Assembly: GCF_026616895.1 (NCBI RefSeq)
Contig: NZ_JANYME010000008.1
Span: 1 to 64,000, forward strand
Source of the DNA: Campylobacter sp. MG1
Lineage (GTDB): Bacteria > Campylobacterota > Campylobacteria > Campylobacterales > Campylobacteraceae
DNA length: 64,000 nucleotides
Reading direction: 5' to 3'
Of the stretch, positions 8,752-18,053 are shown piece after piece (the stretch's first letter is position 1; every line of letters begins with the position of its first letter). The notes beneath the pieces are model-generated. The model ran no database searches. It saw nothing but the letters and a program-made list of their open reading frames with translations, and was not told the DNA's origin. Both the position numbers and the translations under genes were made by a program.

Positions 8752-10115
8752 TAAAAACCTATATATATAAAATTTGGAATACCATTAGGCATATAAATAA
8801 ACACAATTAATAAAACTATATTAATAAAAATAATTTTTGTAATTAAATCTAATTTTCTAAGAAAAATAACTAACAAGGCTAAATGATTTTTTGAGTAAAA
8901 ATTAATAATAAACAAAACAACAATAGTAGTAAATAAATAAATTTCTTGAATACTTATATTTTTATTATTAATAAATAAACTAAGTGTATTTATAGCATTA
9001 TCAAATGTTAAAAAGAAAAAACTCCAAATCAAAGATATATATGTAAAATTTATAAATGATGATAAAATTGGTTTCATATTAAATTTAAAAATATTTATAA
9101 AAATTAAACCACAAGCATGTAATAAACCCCATACTAAAAAATTAAGTTCAACACCATGCCATAAACCTGATAATGAAAAAGCACAAAAAATATTAAAATA
9201 ATGTCTAATAATATTTTTTGTTCTACCTCCTAAAGGTATATATATATAATTTTTAATAAAATTTGATAACGACATATGCCATCTACGCCAAAAATCTTGG
9301 ATATTTTTAGCTTTAAATGGGTTATTGAAATTTCTAGGTAATTTTATACCTAATATCAATGCTATAGCACTCACTAAATTCACATAAGCACTAAAATCCA
9401 AATATAACTTTATAGAGTATAAATAAAAATAATTTAATAATCCTAAAATTCCTAAATTATCAATATCGTTAGCATAGTCAATAAATAATTTATCAATAAA
9501 AGGCAATAAAAAAAGCATTTTTACTAAAGCAAATAATATATTAGATAAAACTAAATTTAAATGTTTGAATCTCTTTAAATTGTCGAATTGTTTTTTAAAA
9601 TCTTTAAACTCAAATATAGGTCCACTAAGAAAAATAGCAAAAAAACTAAAATAACTAAGTAAATAAAAATATCCTACCGGTCTTTCTTTATTCTTATATA
9701 TATAAACTAAATAGGTAATAGAATTAAATGTATAATAGCTAAGTCCAACTGGAAAAAATATTTCACTAAAGCCTTCTAAATTAATAAGAGTAAAAAAATA
9801 ATCCAAACTATCCTTTATATATTGATATGACTTGAAAAACGCTAAATTTAATACCACAGCAAATATAATTGTCAAAAAAATATTCTTACTATTTCTAGTA
9901 TAAATACTCAATGCAAAAAAATGTATAAAAAAAGTAAATATAATTAAAACTATAAAACAATATAAATTTATTTTATATATAAAAAATAAAGAAAAAGCTA
10001 ATAATAAAATATTTTGAATCTTTAAATTTGACTTATTATAAATAATAAAAAAAATCAAAAACAATATTAAAAATTCAATAGAAAATAAATTTAGTTTTAA
10101 ATTAAATATATTCAC
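8751..10115 (-). CDS. patA: MBOAT-family O-acyltransferase (PatA/AlgI-like)
   Basis: MBOAT proteins of the PatA/AlgI group carry acetyl groups across the inner membrane for O-acetylation of peptidoglycan or polysaccharide. The 454-residue protein is highly hydrophobic with about 11-12 helices. It has the conserved motifs FPVGLSYYTF, FLSGPIFEF, FWRRWHMSLSNFI and, with the presumed catalytic His, LVWGLLHACGLIF. The start is GTG at 10115, overlapping the murG stop by 4 bases (GTGA). Two SGNH genes follow. The symbol patA rests on the cell-wall context (ftsW, murG); an alginate-type role is unlikely here. Base composition is very AT-rich, like its neighbours. Confidence 0.78.
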   Translation of the reverse strand: MNIFNLKLNLFSIEFLILFLIFFIIYNKSNLKIQNILLLAFSLFFIYKINLYCFIVLIIFTFFIHFFALSIYTRNSKNIFLTIIFAVVLNLAFFKSYQYIKDSLDYFFTLINLEGFSEIFFPVGLSYYTFNSITYLVYIYKNKERPVGYFYLLSYFSFFAIFLSGPIFEFKDFKKQFDNLKRFKHLNLVLSNILFALVKMLFLLPFIDKLFIDYANDIDNLGILGLLNYFYLYSIKLYLDFSAYVNLVSAIALILGIKLPRNFNNPFKAKNIQDFWRRWHMSLSNFIKNYIYIPLGGRTKNIIRHYFNIFCAFSLSGLWHGVELNFLVWGLLHACGLIFINIFKFNMKPILSSFINFTYISLIWSFFFLTFDNAINTLSLFINNKNISIQEIYLFTTIVVLFIINFYSKNHLALLVIFLRKLDLITKIIFINIVLLIVFIYMPNGIPNFIYIGF

Positions 10116-11095
10116 TTCAAACCTTTTAATATATTAGCCAACAATAAAGCTCCATCATCATAATCTAAATCAAATAAATTTGAAGAATATTTTAAGGCAT
10201 CATTCATAATTAAATTTAAAACTTTATCAACATTTATATCTTTTTCTTCACATAAAAAAGCTAATTTTTTATCTACTAAATAAAGTGCATTGTAATATTG
10301 ATGATTTTTATAAGCGTATTTGTATGGTACAAAGAGTGTTGGTAATGCTATATTTACTAATTCAAAACTAGCACTTGCTCCAGCTCTACTAATACAAAAA
10401 TCAGCCTCTCTCATATATTTATAAATTTCTTTAGAAAATCCTATTAATATAGGTTTTTTATCAAATTTAGAATATTCTTTTTCATATTTATCGTATTCTT
10501 TAGCCCCACATTGATGAATTAAATTTATATTCAATTTTAATAATTCAGGATACAACTCTAATGCAAAATCATTCAAAAATCTAGCCCCTTGAGAACCACC
10601 TAATATCAATACAGTCTTAATTTCAGTTCTTTTTCTTTTTAATTGTTTGTAAATATTTTGAATAGGATATGGACAAAGTTCTTTTTCATATGCACTAAAA
10701 AATTTATAAGCAAATGGTTTTAATATCTTATTTGCTAAACCTATTTTTGAATTTTGCTCATGTATTATCAATTTTTTAAAAGATATTATTGCTGCTAAAG
10801 ATGCTGGTACGCTTGAATATCCACCTACACTAAACACACAACTAATTTTATGTTTTTTAAATATTTTTAAACATTCATAAACTAATACTAATAAAGAAAA
10901 TAAAACCTTAATCTTACCAAAAATTCCCTGATTTACAAAACCACTACTTTTTAAAAAATAACATTTTTCACCACTAAACCATAGACTATCCTGCCCTTTA
11001 GTACTACCTATATAAACAAAATCATCTAAATTATTTGCAACTGCCTTAGCTACTGCTAAATGTCCACCTGTTCCGCCACCAGTTATTAAAATCAT
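10112..11095 (-). CDS. murG: UDP-GlcNAc:lipid I N-acetylglucosaminyltransferase MurG
   Basis: MurG converts lipid I to lipid II on the cytoplasmic face of the inner membrane, the last intracellular step of peptidoglycan synthesis. The 327-residue GT-B protein shows the N-terminal glycine loop GGGTGGHLAVAKAV at 6-19, the hydrophobic membrane-contact patch near 60-80, VLGGSQGARFLN near 162-173, and the donor-binding region SRAGASASFELVNIALPTLFVP. It is a little shorter than E. coli MurG (355), mostly in loops. It overlaps ftsW (ATGA) upstream and the MBOAT gene downstream by 4 bases, which suggests coupled expression of lipid II synthesis, polymerisation and O-acetylation. Confidence 0.95.
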   Translation of the reverse strand: MILITGGGTGGHLAVAKAVANNLDDFVYIGSTKGQDSLWFSGEKCYFLKSSGFVNQGIFGKIKVLFSLLVLVYECLKIFKKHKISCVFSVGGYSSVPASLAAIISFKKLIIHEQNSKIGLANKILKPFAYKFFSAYEKELCPYPIQNIYKQLKRKRTEIKTVLILGGSQGARFLNDFALELYPELLKLNINLIHQCGAKEYDKYEKEYSKFDKKPILIGFSKEIYKYMREADFCISRAGASASFELVNIALPTLFVPYKYAYKNHQYYNALYLVDKKLAFLCEEKDINVDKVLNLIMNDALKYSSNLFDLDYDDGALLLANILKGLK

Positions 11096-12273
11096 ATTTT
11101 TATATCCAATTCTTTATTTTCACCAGCATTTTTAAAAATACATAAAATCGCACCTATACCTATGGAATTTGCTATCATAGAACTACCACCGTAACTTAAA
11201 AATGGAACTGCAATACCTTTTAATGGGATAAAAGATATAATACCACCTAAATTCATAAAAAAACTAATCATCAAACATATTCCAATTCCATAACAAAATA
11301 AATGATCTTTTTTATTTTTCATTAATACTGCTAATCTAAATATTGATAAAATCAAAATTACAAAAATAACACCAACACCTATAAAGCCTAAAAAACCTAT
11401 CTCTTCAGCAATTCCAGCTAAAATAAAATCAGTATGCACCTCGCTTAAAAATCCTAATTTAAAAACACCTAATCCAAATCCCCTACCTACAAATCCACCA
11501 TTATAAATAGCATTAATACTGTGAAAAATTTGATAAGGCATTTCTGAATTACTCACTCTTAAAATCTCTTGTATATTTTCAGGAAATAATAATAAGAAAA
11601 AATCTTGCGCACCACCCCACCAATCTAATATTCTTTGTAATCTTCTAGGACTAATTAATATTATTAAAATAATTGCTAATACGGATGCTAATATTAAAGA
11701 GAAAAATAATTTATAACTAACACCTGCTCTAAATGCCATAAAAATTAAAACCATAGCTATTAAAACACACTGCCCTAAATCATTTTGAGTACTATAAATA
11801 AGCCAAAAAAGAATAATATAAATTAAAACAGTAGGAAGTAATATTACACATTCTTTAACCACAGATTTTTCACCAGCATATATTCTTCTTGAATAAGTTA
11901 ATGCTAGTAAATAAATAGCACCTATTTTTAGAAATTCAAGTGGTGCAAGTGAAAAACCAAAGACTCTAATCCACCTTCTAGCACCTTTTGTCTCGACAAC
12001 TAAAGAAGTTGGTAATAATGGTAATATAGCACATGCAATAAGAGCTACTAAAAACATAACTATCATTAAATTATAGCAAGTTTTTTTACTCATAAACTGC
12101 ATTGCACATATTATTGAAATTCCAACTAATGAAAACAAAAACTGATGGTATAAAAATTCATACGGACTCTTTTGACCACCATAATTAAAAAATCCAGTAG
12201 AAAATACAAACACAACACTTATCATCATTAAAAATAATGTAGCTACAAAAATTCTAGTGTGTGTATTAAGCAA
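11092..12273 (-). CDS. ftsW: SEDS-family cell-division protein FtsW
   Basis: FtsW is the septal peptidoglycan glycosyltransferase that works with a class B penicillin-binding protein. The 393-residue protein has about ten membrane helices and the SEDS motifs KGARRWI, AGEKSV, a large periplasmic loop near 210-270, GRGFGLGVFKLGFLSEVHTDF and FLSYGGSSM. I prefer FtsW over RodA because murG follows directly. The start is TTG at 12273 with AAGG upstream, and no in-frame ATG occurs before the first helix. It is 1 base downstream of a small unknown gene. Confidence 0.9.
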   Translation of the reverse strand: MLNTHTRIFVATLFLMMISVVFVFSTGFFNYGGQKSPYEFLYHQFLFSLVGISIICAMQFMSKKTCYNLMIVMFLVALIACAILPLLPTSLVVETKGARRWIRVFGFSLAPLEFLKIGAIYLLALTYSRRIYAGEKSVVKECVILLPTVLIYIILFWLIYSTQNDLGQCVLIAMVLIFMAFRAGVSYKLFFSLILASVLAIILIILISPRRLQRILDWWGGAQDFFLLLFPENIQEILRVSNSEMPYQIFHSINAIYNGGFVGRGFGLGVFKLGFLSEVHTDFILAGIAEEIGFLGFIGVGVIFVILILSIFRLAVLMKNKKDHLFCYGIGICLMISFFMNLGGIISFIPLKGIAVPFLSYGGSSMIANSIGIGAILCIFKNAGENKELDIKI

Positions 12274-12274
12274 A

Positions 12275-12496
12275 TTAATGCCTTTTTTCAGAGATTGATT
12301 GTAAAGCTATTATTAATTCATCTAAATTTTCATATGGTATATGAATCTTCCACTCAGGAGTATTATCTTTAAGGCATATTGCTACACTTAAAACATCTTT
12401 ACTACCACTACCATAAGGCTCTTTTATATTAGCTAATGAAATTTTACCACTTTGTGTATCATTTAATAAAATGGTATTTAAAACATCAACTTTCAT
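12275..12496 (-). CDS. Small conserved-context protein of unknown function
   Basis: The 73-residue protein has no signal or membrane segment and I do not recognise a domain. It contains IKEPYGSGSKDVLSVAICLKD and WKIHIPYENLDELI, suggesting a small mixed alpha/beta cytosolic protein. It is packed between lpxD (ATGA overlap at 12493-12496) and ftsW (1-base gap), so it must be translated if the operon is. No other frame in this spot is open. Confidence 0.7.
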   Translation of the reverse strand: MKVDVLNTILLNDTQSGKISLANIKEPYGSGSKDVLSVAICLKDNTPEWKIHIPYENLDELIIALQSISEKRH

Positions 12497-13428
12497 TTAT
12501 TAATCCTTTTTAATTTTGCTTGCATTTTTAGCCACTCACTTTGCTCCATTATAGGAAATCCACCATAAACCTTGCCACCAGCTAAATCTTTACTAACTCC
12601 GCCCCTAGCAGCAATAATAGCACCATCGCCAATTTTTAAATGCCCACTCGTTGCACTCTGACCACCCATTACAACAGCATTTCCAAGCTCACTTGAACCC
12701 GCAAGTCCTGTTTGAGATACTACTAAGCAACCTTGACCTAAAACACAATTATGTCCTATTTGAACTAAATTATCAATTTTAGTGCCTGTTTTTATAAGTG
12801 TTTTTGAAAACACTGCTCTATCAATACAAACGCACGAACCAATCTCAACAAAATCTTGTAATTCTACATAACCATTATGATAGATTTTAAAATGTCCTTT
12901 GCTATTACTTGCATAGCCAAAACCATCGCTTCCAATAACACTTCCAGCATGAATTATACAATGATTTCCTATTACACTATCATTGTAAATTGTAACATTT
13001 GGGTATATTATTACATTATCTTTAATACAAACTCCATCGCCAATATAAGCACCTGCTAAAATAGTGCAATTACTTCCTATGCTAACATCTTTACCTATAT
13101 AAACATTTGGCATTATTGTTGTATTTTCGCCTATAATTGCGTCTTTACCAACTCTAATTAAATCCTTAGAAAATACCTTACTAAACAATGCAAAAATATA
13201 TTTTGGGTCTTCACAAATAACTGCTTTTACATTTGTCGGTAAAAGATTTGCTAATTTTTCACTAATTAATACCGCACCTGCTTTAGTAGTTTTTAAAGCA
13301 TCACATTCTTTTATACAAAAACTAAGCTCATTTTCATTTGCATCTTCTAAGGAATTTAAATTTGAAATTTGCATTTCAAATTCTATTTTAATTCCTATAT
13401 TTTCACATAATTCTTTTAAACTTTTCAT
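12493..13428 (-). CDS. lpxD: UDP-3-O-(3-hydroxyacyl)glucosamine N-acyltransferase LpxD
   Basis: LpxD adds the second, N-linked 3-hydroxyacyl chain in lipid A synthesis. The 311-residue protein has an N-terminal uridine-binding domain to about residue 95 and then a left-handed beta helix of hexapeptide repeats (IGENTTI, IGKDVSI, IGSNCTI, IGDGVCI and others). The catalytic region is HAGSVIGSDGFGYA, with His near 165, and HFKIYHNGYVELQD follows. It overlaps ilvH by 4 bases upstream and the 73-residue gene downstream. lpxB of the same pathway starts the divergent plus-strand operon at 15775. C. jejuni has ilvI-ilvH-lpxD in the same order. Confidence 0.95.
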   Translation of the reverse strand: MKSLKELCENIGIKIEFEMQISNLNSLEDANENELSFCIKECDALKTTKAGAVLISEKLANLLPTNVKAVICEDPKYIFALFSKVFSKDLIRVGKDAIIGENTTIMPNVYIGKDVSIGSNCTILAGAYIGDGVCIKDNVIIYPNVTIYNDSVIGNHCIIHAGSVIGSDGFGYASNSKGHFKIYHNGYVELQDFVEIGSCVCIDRAVFSKTLIKTGTKIDNLVQIGHNCVLGQGCLVVSQTGLAGSSELGNAVVMGGQSATSGHLKIGDGAIIAARGGVSKDLAGGKVYGGFPIMEQSEWLKMQAKLKRINK

Positions 13429-13889
13429 TTAACTTCCATTAACAATGAACCACTTCTAGCATAATCAATAGGATTAAATTTTTTCATAGTCTTTAAAAAA
13501 TTATCTATTCTATCACTTGTATCATTTACGCATATAGTAATTGTCTCATCATTTGAATGAGCTATACTGCCATTAAAGCTTTTAAGCAAACTATCAAGCC
13601 CTGCTAAATTTTCATTTATACCTATTCTTACCAAGGCACATTCTCTTTCTACAAACTCACAACCTTCTAAAACCTTATAAGTAGGAATTAATTTATGAAG
13701 TTGTTTTGTAATTTGTTCAAACGCTGCATCATCTCCACTCGTAGTTATATTAATTCTTGAAAATTCATTATTCATAGTAGGTGCCACAGTTAAACTATCT
13801 ATATTATACCCACGACCTGAAAAAAGCCCTACAACTCTACTTAAAACCCCATGTTCATTTGATACTATTATGCTTAAAGCTCTTTTCAT
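13425..13889 (-). CDS. ilvH: Acetolactate synthase small (regulatory) subunit
   Basis: IlvH is the ACT-domain subunit that activates the large acetolactate synthase subunit and makes it sensitive to valine. The 154-residue protein starts with the ACT-domain pattern SIIVSNEHGVLSRVVGLFSGRGYNIDSL, with the Gly and Asn residues used for valine binding. A second domain covers about 80-154 and includes the LVRIGINENLAG strand. The length is typical of the short form. It overlaps ilvI by 4 bases (ATGA) and lpxD by 4 bases. Confidence 0.95.
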   Translation of the reverse strand: MKRALSIIVSNEHGVLSRVVGLFSGRGYNIDSLTVAPTMNNEFSRINITTSGDDAAFEQITKQLHKLIPTYKVLEGCEFVERECALVRIGINENLAGLDSLLKSFNGSIAHSNDETITICVNDTSDRIDNFLKTMKKFNPIDYARSGSLLMEVK

Positions 13890-15586
13890 TTATTGTCCTT
13901 TGCTATTAAATTTTGTGGTAATATCATATTATAAATTGCAGCACCTGCTGGAACCATTGGTAAAACATCTTCAAATCTTGAAATAACAACATCAATCACG
14001 CAAGTTCTAGGGCTTTTTAAACATTCGTGATATGCTTTAATAAATTCATCTTTACTCTTTACTCTATAGGCATCGCAGCCAAAACTTTTCGCTAACATTT
14101 CATAATCGGGTTGCACATCTTCAAGATTAGTTTCTGAATATCTTTCATTATAAAATCTAGTTTGCCATTGACGAACCATTCCTAAATATGAATTATTTAA
14201 AATAATATTAATTACTTTTTTATTACTTGCTGTTAATGTCATTAATTCTTGAATATTCATCAAAAACGAACCATCACCAGCAAAATTAAGAACTACTTCA
14301 TTATTTTTTGCAAATGCAACTCCTAAAGCAGCAGGAATTGAATATCCCATAGTTCCTAAACCACCACTTGTGCTAAGTCTTCTTGGTTCATTGAATTTAA
14401 AAAATTGCGCTACCCACATTTGGTGTTGCCCTACATCGGTAATAACATTAGCATTAGGAGTAATTTTCGCACATTCATTAATTACCCATTGAGGTTTTAA
14501 TACCTCATCGCTATCTTGATATGTAAATGTAGGATATAAATTTTCATGCCTATTTAAAATTTCATGCCACTCGCTAAAATCTAAGTTATTACCAACTTCA
14601 TTATTTAAATCACTCATAACATTTTTAATATCGCCAACTATAGGAAAATCAGCTTTAATTATTTTGGATATTGAACTAGGATCAATATCAATATGAGCAA
14701 TTTTTGCTAATTTTGCAAACTCGCTAGTTTTACCTGTAATTCTATCATCAAATCTAGCACCGACTGATATCAATAAATCACATTCACTCATAGCCATATT
14801 AGCTCTGTAGCTTCCATGCATTCCTGCCATTCTTAAATTATATGGATTATCGTGTTCTAATACTCCTAAACCCATTAAAGTGCAAACTGCTGGTATTTTA
14901 GTTTTTTCAATAAAATAACGAATTTCATTACTAGCATTAGAACTAATACATCCACCACCTAGATATAAAAGTGGTTTTTTAGATTCTAATATTGCATTTG
15001 CTAAACGCTTTATTTGTCTTGGATTACCTTTATAAGTTGGCTTATATGTTTTTATATTTATTTCGCTAGGATATTTAAATTCACCCTTTGTAGCTGTAAT
15101 ATCCTTTGGAATATCAATGTGAACAGGCCCTGGACGACCACTTCTTGCTATAAAAAAAGCTTCTTTTAAAACTCTTGGTAATTCTTCAATAGTTTTTACT
15201 AAATAAGAATGCTTTACACAAGGCCTACTCATTCCAACTGCATCAATTTCTTGGAACGCATCAGTTCCTATTAGTGAATTTGCAACTTGAGCTGAAATTA
15301 AAACCATTGGAATACTATCAGCATAAGCTGTAGCAACCCCTGTTAAAGTATTTGTAAATCCTGGACCACTTGTAACAATAGCAACTCCAACTTTACCACT
15401 AGCCCTTGCATAGCCATCTGCTGCGTGAGCTGCACCTTGTTCGTGACGAACTAAAACATGTTTAAAATCATTTTGTTTATATAATTCATCATAGATATTT
15501 AAAGCTGCTCCACCAGGATAACCAAAAACTACTTCAACACCTTCTAGCTTTAAAGCTTCACAAATCATCTTAGAACCATTTATCAT
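13886..15586 (-). CDS. ilvI: Acetolactate synthase large subunit
   Basis: This thiamine-diphosphate enzyme joins two pyruvates to acetolactate, or pyruvate and 2-oxobutyrate, at the start of valine, leucine and isoleucine synthesis. The 566-residue protein has the N-terminal Pyr domain with VFGYPGGAALNIYDEL and the catalytic Glu in VRHEQGAAHAADGYAR (near 49), the FAD-binding middle domain, and the C-terminal PP domain with the ThDP motif GDGSFLMNIQEL to NNSYLGMVRQWQ. The ATG at 15586 follows a strong AAGGAG. It is the first gene of the minus-strand unit. TATAGAAT at 15628-15635 is a candidate -10 box. Confidence 0.95.
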   Translation of the reverse strand: MINGSKMICEALKLEGVEVVFGYPGGAALNIYDELYKQNDFKHVLVRHEQGAAHAADGYARASGKVGVAIVTSGPGFTNTLTGVATAYADSIPMVLISAQVANSLIGTDAFQEIDAVGMSRPCVKHSYLVKTIEELPRVLKEAFFIARSGRPGPVHIDIPKDITATKGEFKYPSEINIKTYKPTYKGNPRQIKRLANAILESKKPLLYLGGGCISSNASNEIRYFIEKTKIPAVCTLMGLGVLEHDNPYNLRMAGMHGSYRANMAMSECDLLISVGARFDDRITGKTSEFAKLAKIAHIDIDPSSISKIIKADFPIVGDIKNVMSDLNNEVGNNLDFSEWHEILNRHENLYPTFTYQDSDEVLKPQWVINECAKITPNANVITDVGQHQMWVAQFFKFNEPRRLSTSGGLGTMGYSIPAALGVAFAKNNEVVLNFAGDGSFLMNIQELMTLTASNKKVINIILNNSYLGMVRQWQTRFYNERYSETNLEDVQPDYEMLAKSFGCDAYRVKSKDEFIKAYHECLKSPRTCVIDVVISRFEDVLPMVPAGAAIYNMILPQNLIAKDNK

Positions 15587-15774
15587 TTTTACTCCTTAAC
15601 ATTAATAAATCCATATGATTTTAAATAATTCTATACTTAAAATTTAAAAACTAAAACTTAATAAAAGCACTCATTTTAGTTTATCAATAAATTTACTATT
15701 TTTGTTACATTTAGTAAAATATAACTTGATATTTTAAAAAAAATATCTTAATAAATAAAATACAAGGAAAAAAT
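15587..15774. promoter_or_regulatory. Divergent promoter region between ilvI and lpxB
   Basis: This 188-base gap must hold promoters for both outward-facing operons. On the minus strand TATAGAAT (15635 to 15628) is a plausible -10 element for ilvI. On the plus strand TAAAAT near 15715-15720 could serve lpxB. TGTTACA at 15703-15709 matches the HP1021 box TGTTWCW once, which may be chance. I see no clear leader peptide or attenuator for the ilv genes. Confidence 0.4.
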
Positions 15775-16830
15775 ATGAAATTATTAAGCATAGCTTTAGA
15801 AAATTCTGCAAATTCTCATCTAAAACATATATTAAAAAAATTAGATAATATAGAATTATACGGGATTTATGATATTAATTTAAAAAATGAAATTCCTATT
15901 TTAAATTCTAATAATTATTGTGATTTTACAGAATTTAATGCTATGGGTTTTGTGCAGATTTTGCCACTTATTTTAAAAGCAAAAAAAGCTATAAAAAATT
16001 TGGTTCAAATAGCACTTAATGATAAAATTGAAAAGATTTTATTAATTGATTCTCCTGCTTTTAATATACCATTTGCAAAAGCCTTAAGAAAAGCAGGTTT
16101 TAAAGGCAAAATTATTTATTTTATCTTGCCACAAGTTTGGGCTTGGAAAAAAGGTAGGATTAAGGTAGTTGAGAGTTTATGTGATGAATTAGTTGGGATT
16201 TTGCCTTTTGAAAATCAGTATTTTAAAAAATCTCATTATTTTGGAAATCCAAGCAATGAAGCATTGAAAGATTATTTTAAAGAAAACTCAAATTCTAAAA
16301 AATTAATAGCCTTTTTACCAGGTTCAAGAAAAAGCGAAATCAAATCTTTAATGCCGATTTTTAGGAATTTAAAACAAGATTTTAAAGACTATGAATGCGT
16401 AGTTTGTGTGCCAAATTTTTTAAAAGATAGATTAGATTTATATGAAGATTTAAGCGGCTTTACTATCTCATATGATACTAAGGCTACCTTAAAAGAATGC
16501 GAGTTTGCTTATATTTGTAGCGGGACTGCAAGTCTTGAAGCAGGGCTTATTGGAAATGCTTTTTGTTTATGTTATAAGGCTAAAATGATTGATTATTTCA
16601 TAGCAAAAACTTTAGTAAAAATCAAATTTATTGGACTTTGTAATATTATTTTTGATAAGCTTGATTTAGGAGAGTTTCATAAAGAATTTGTTCAAAAATT
16701 TGATAAAATAGAGTTGATAAACGCATTTAAAAATGCTAATAAAGATGATTTTTTAAAAAAGTCAAAAAAATTAAGAGAGCTAACTAAAGGTGAAATAGCA
16801 AATAATTTAGTAAAATTAATTAAGGAGTAA
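15775..16830 (+). CDS. lpxB: Lipid-A-disaccharide synthase LpxB
   Basis: LpxB condenses lipid X and UDP-diacylglucosamine to the lipid A disaccharide at the inner membrane. The 351-residue GT-B protein shows LLIDSPAFNIPFAKALRKAG near 96-115, the diagnostic LPQVWAWKKGRI near 120-131, LPGSRKSEIK near 181-190 and the donor-site region CSGTASLEAGL. The ATG has AAGGA 7 bases upstream and heads the plus-strand operon. lpxB-greA-phosphoesterase-cheV-cheA-cheW is the order I recall from C. jejuni (Cj0288c to Cj0283c). The third gene may supply LpxB's substrate. Confidence 0.95.
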   Translation: MKLLSIALENSANSHLKHILKKLDNIELYGIYDINLKNEIPILNSNNYCDFTEFNAMGFVQILPLILKAKKAIKNLVQIALNDKIEKILLIDSPAFNIPFAKALRKAGFKGKIIYFILPQVWAWKKGRIKVVESLCDELVGILPFENQYFKKSHYFGNPSNEALKDYFKENSNSKKLIAFLPGSRKSEIKSLMPIFRNLKQDFKDYECVVCVPNFLKDRLDLYEDLSGFTISYDTKATLKECEFAYICSGTASLEAGLIGNAFCLCYKAKMIDYFIAKTLVKIKFIGLCNIIFDKLDLGEFHKEFVQKFDKIELINAFKNANKDDFLKKSKKLRELTKGEIANNLVKLIKE

Positions 16831-16833
16831 AAA

Positions 16834-17313
16834 ATGCAAGTTATGACAAAAGCTGGGCATGAAAAACTATATAAAGAATTAGAATATTTAAAAACAATAG
16901 AACGCCCAAATGTAGTAAAAGAAATTGACATAGCAAGGTCTCACGGAGATTTAAAAGAAAATGCAGAATATCACGCAGCAAGAGAAAAGCAAAGTTTTTT
17001 AGAAGGAAGAATTGCTGAACTTAGCGAAATTTTAGCAACTTCACAAATAGTAAATCCTGCTGAATTTAAACATGATAAAGTAAGATTTGGAAGTACTGTA
17101 ATAATATTAGATGTAAAGACAGAAGAAGAAAAAAAATTAAGCATCGTAGGTGATTATGAAAGTAATTTAGAAAAGGGTTATATAAGTCTTAGTTCTCCTA
17201 TGGCAAAAGCTTTAATAGGCAAAGAAGAAGGTGATGAATGTATTGTTAAATTACCTAATGGTAGTGCTACTTATGAAATTCTTGAAGTATTTTATGAAGA
17301 ACTAGACATATAA
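16834..17313 (+). CDS. greA: Transcription elongation factor GreA
   Basis: GreA stimulates cleavage of the RNA 3' end in backtracked RNA polymerase. The 159-residue protein has the N-terminal coiled-coil hairpin (about 1-75) with the signature pattern DIARSHGDLKENAEYHAA, whose tip carries the acidic residues that act in the polymerase active site. The C-terminal FKBP-like domain contains SPMAKALIGKEEGDE. AAGGAG precedes the ATG at 16834, 3 bases after the lpxB stop. Its last base pairs overlap the start of the next gene (TAATG). Confidence 0.95.
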   Translation: MQVMTKAGHEKLYKELEYLKTIERPNVVKEIDIARSHGDLKENAEYHAAREKQSFLEGRIAELSEILATSQIVNPAEFKHDKVRFGSTVIILDVKTEEEKKLSIVGDYESNLEKGYISLSSPMAKALIGKEEGDECIVKLPNGSATYEILEVFYEELDI

Positions 17314-18053
17314 TGTTTAAAATAAAAAATGGTGCAATAATTGTTGCTGATGTGCATTTTGATAATCATAGAAAAGAATTTTTATATTTTTTAGACTATG
17401 TAAAAGAAAAACAACCTCCACAAGTAATAATGCTTGGTGATATTTTCAATATATTAATAGGAGGAATAAACAAAAGTATTAGTGACAATTATGAAGCCAT
17501 CAATAAAATTAATGAACTAGCAATGCAATGTGAAGTTATATATTTTGAAGGTAATCATGATTTTAATTTAGAAAATATTTTTACAAATGTAAAAATTATA
17601 AAAAAACAGCCTTTATTACTTGAATTTGAAAATAAAAGAATTGCTATTTCACATGGAGATATTTTTTTACCTACTATTACACAAATAGCATTAAATTTAT
17701 TAAGATTTAAACTTACAATTTTTATATTAAATTTATTAAATATAATATTTTTTAATAAAATATATATAAAAATTTGTAAAAAACAAAAATTAAAAAAAAT
17801 ATATAAAAAAATAAATAATTTTGAAAAAATAGTTAAAATGCGAATGCAAAAATATAAAAAATTCTTTAATAATAATATTGATTATATTATTGAAGGACAT
17901 TTTCATCAGGGAGAAGAATTTAATTTTGGTGATATAAAATATAAAAATTTAAATGCATTTGCACACGATAATAGTTTTTTTATAGTTGAAAATAACAACG
18001 ATTGTTTTTTAAGAAAAGTAATATTCATGAAGGATAAAAATGGTAGAAGATAG
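17313..18053 (+). CDS. Calcineurin-like metallophosphoesterase, candidate UDP-2,3-diacylglucosamine diphosphatase (LpxH-like)
   Basis: The 246-residue protein has the full set of metallophosphoesterase motifs: DVHFDNH (about 12-18), GDIFN (44-48), GNHDF (80-84), SHGDIF (about 109-114) and GHFHQGE (about 196-202). Between motifs 4 and 5 it has a basic, hydrophobic segment (about 120-185) that could bind an interface, as in LpxH. It lies one gene after lpxB. Lipid A synthesis needs a UDP-diacylglucosamine hydrolase, and I see no other candidate here, so an LpxH role is a good inference but not shown. The start overlaps greA (TAATG) and the end overlaps cheV by 14 bases. Confidence 0.72.
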   Translation: MFKIKNGAIIVADVHFDNHRKEFLYFLDYVKEKQPPQVIMLGDIFNILIGGINKSISDNYEAINKINELAMQCEVIYFEGNHDFNLENIFTNVKIIKKQPLLLEFENKRIAISHGDIFLPTITQIALNLLRFKLTIFILNLLNIIFFNKIYIKICKKQKLKKIYKKINNFEKIVKMRMQKYKKFFNNNIDYIIEGHFHQGEEFNFGDIKYKNLNAFAHDNSFFIVENNNDCFLRKVIFMKDKNGRR

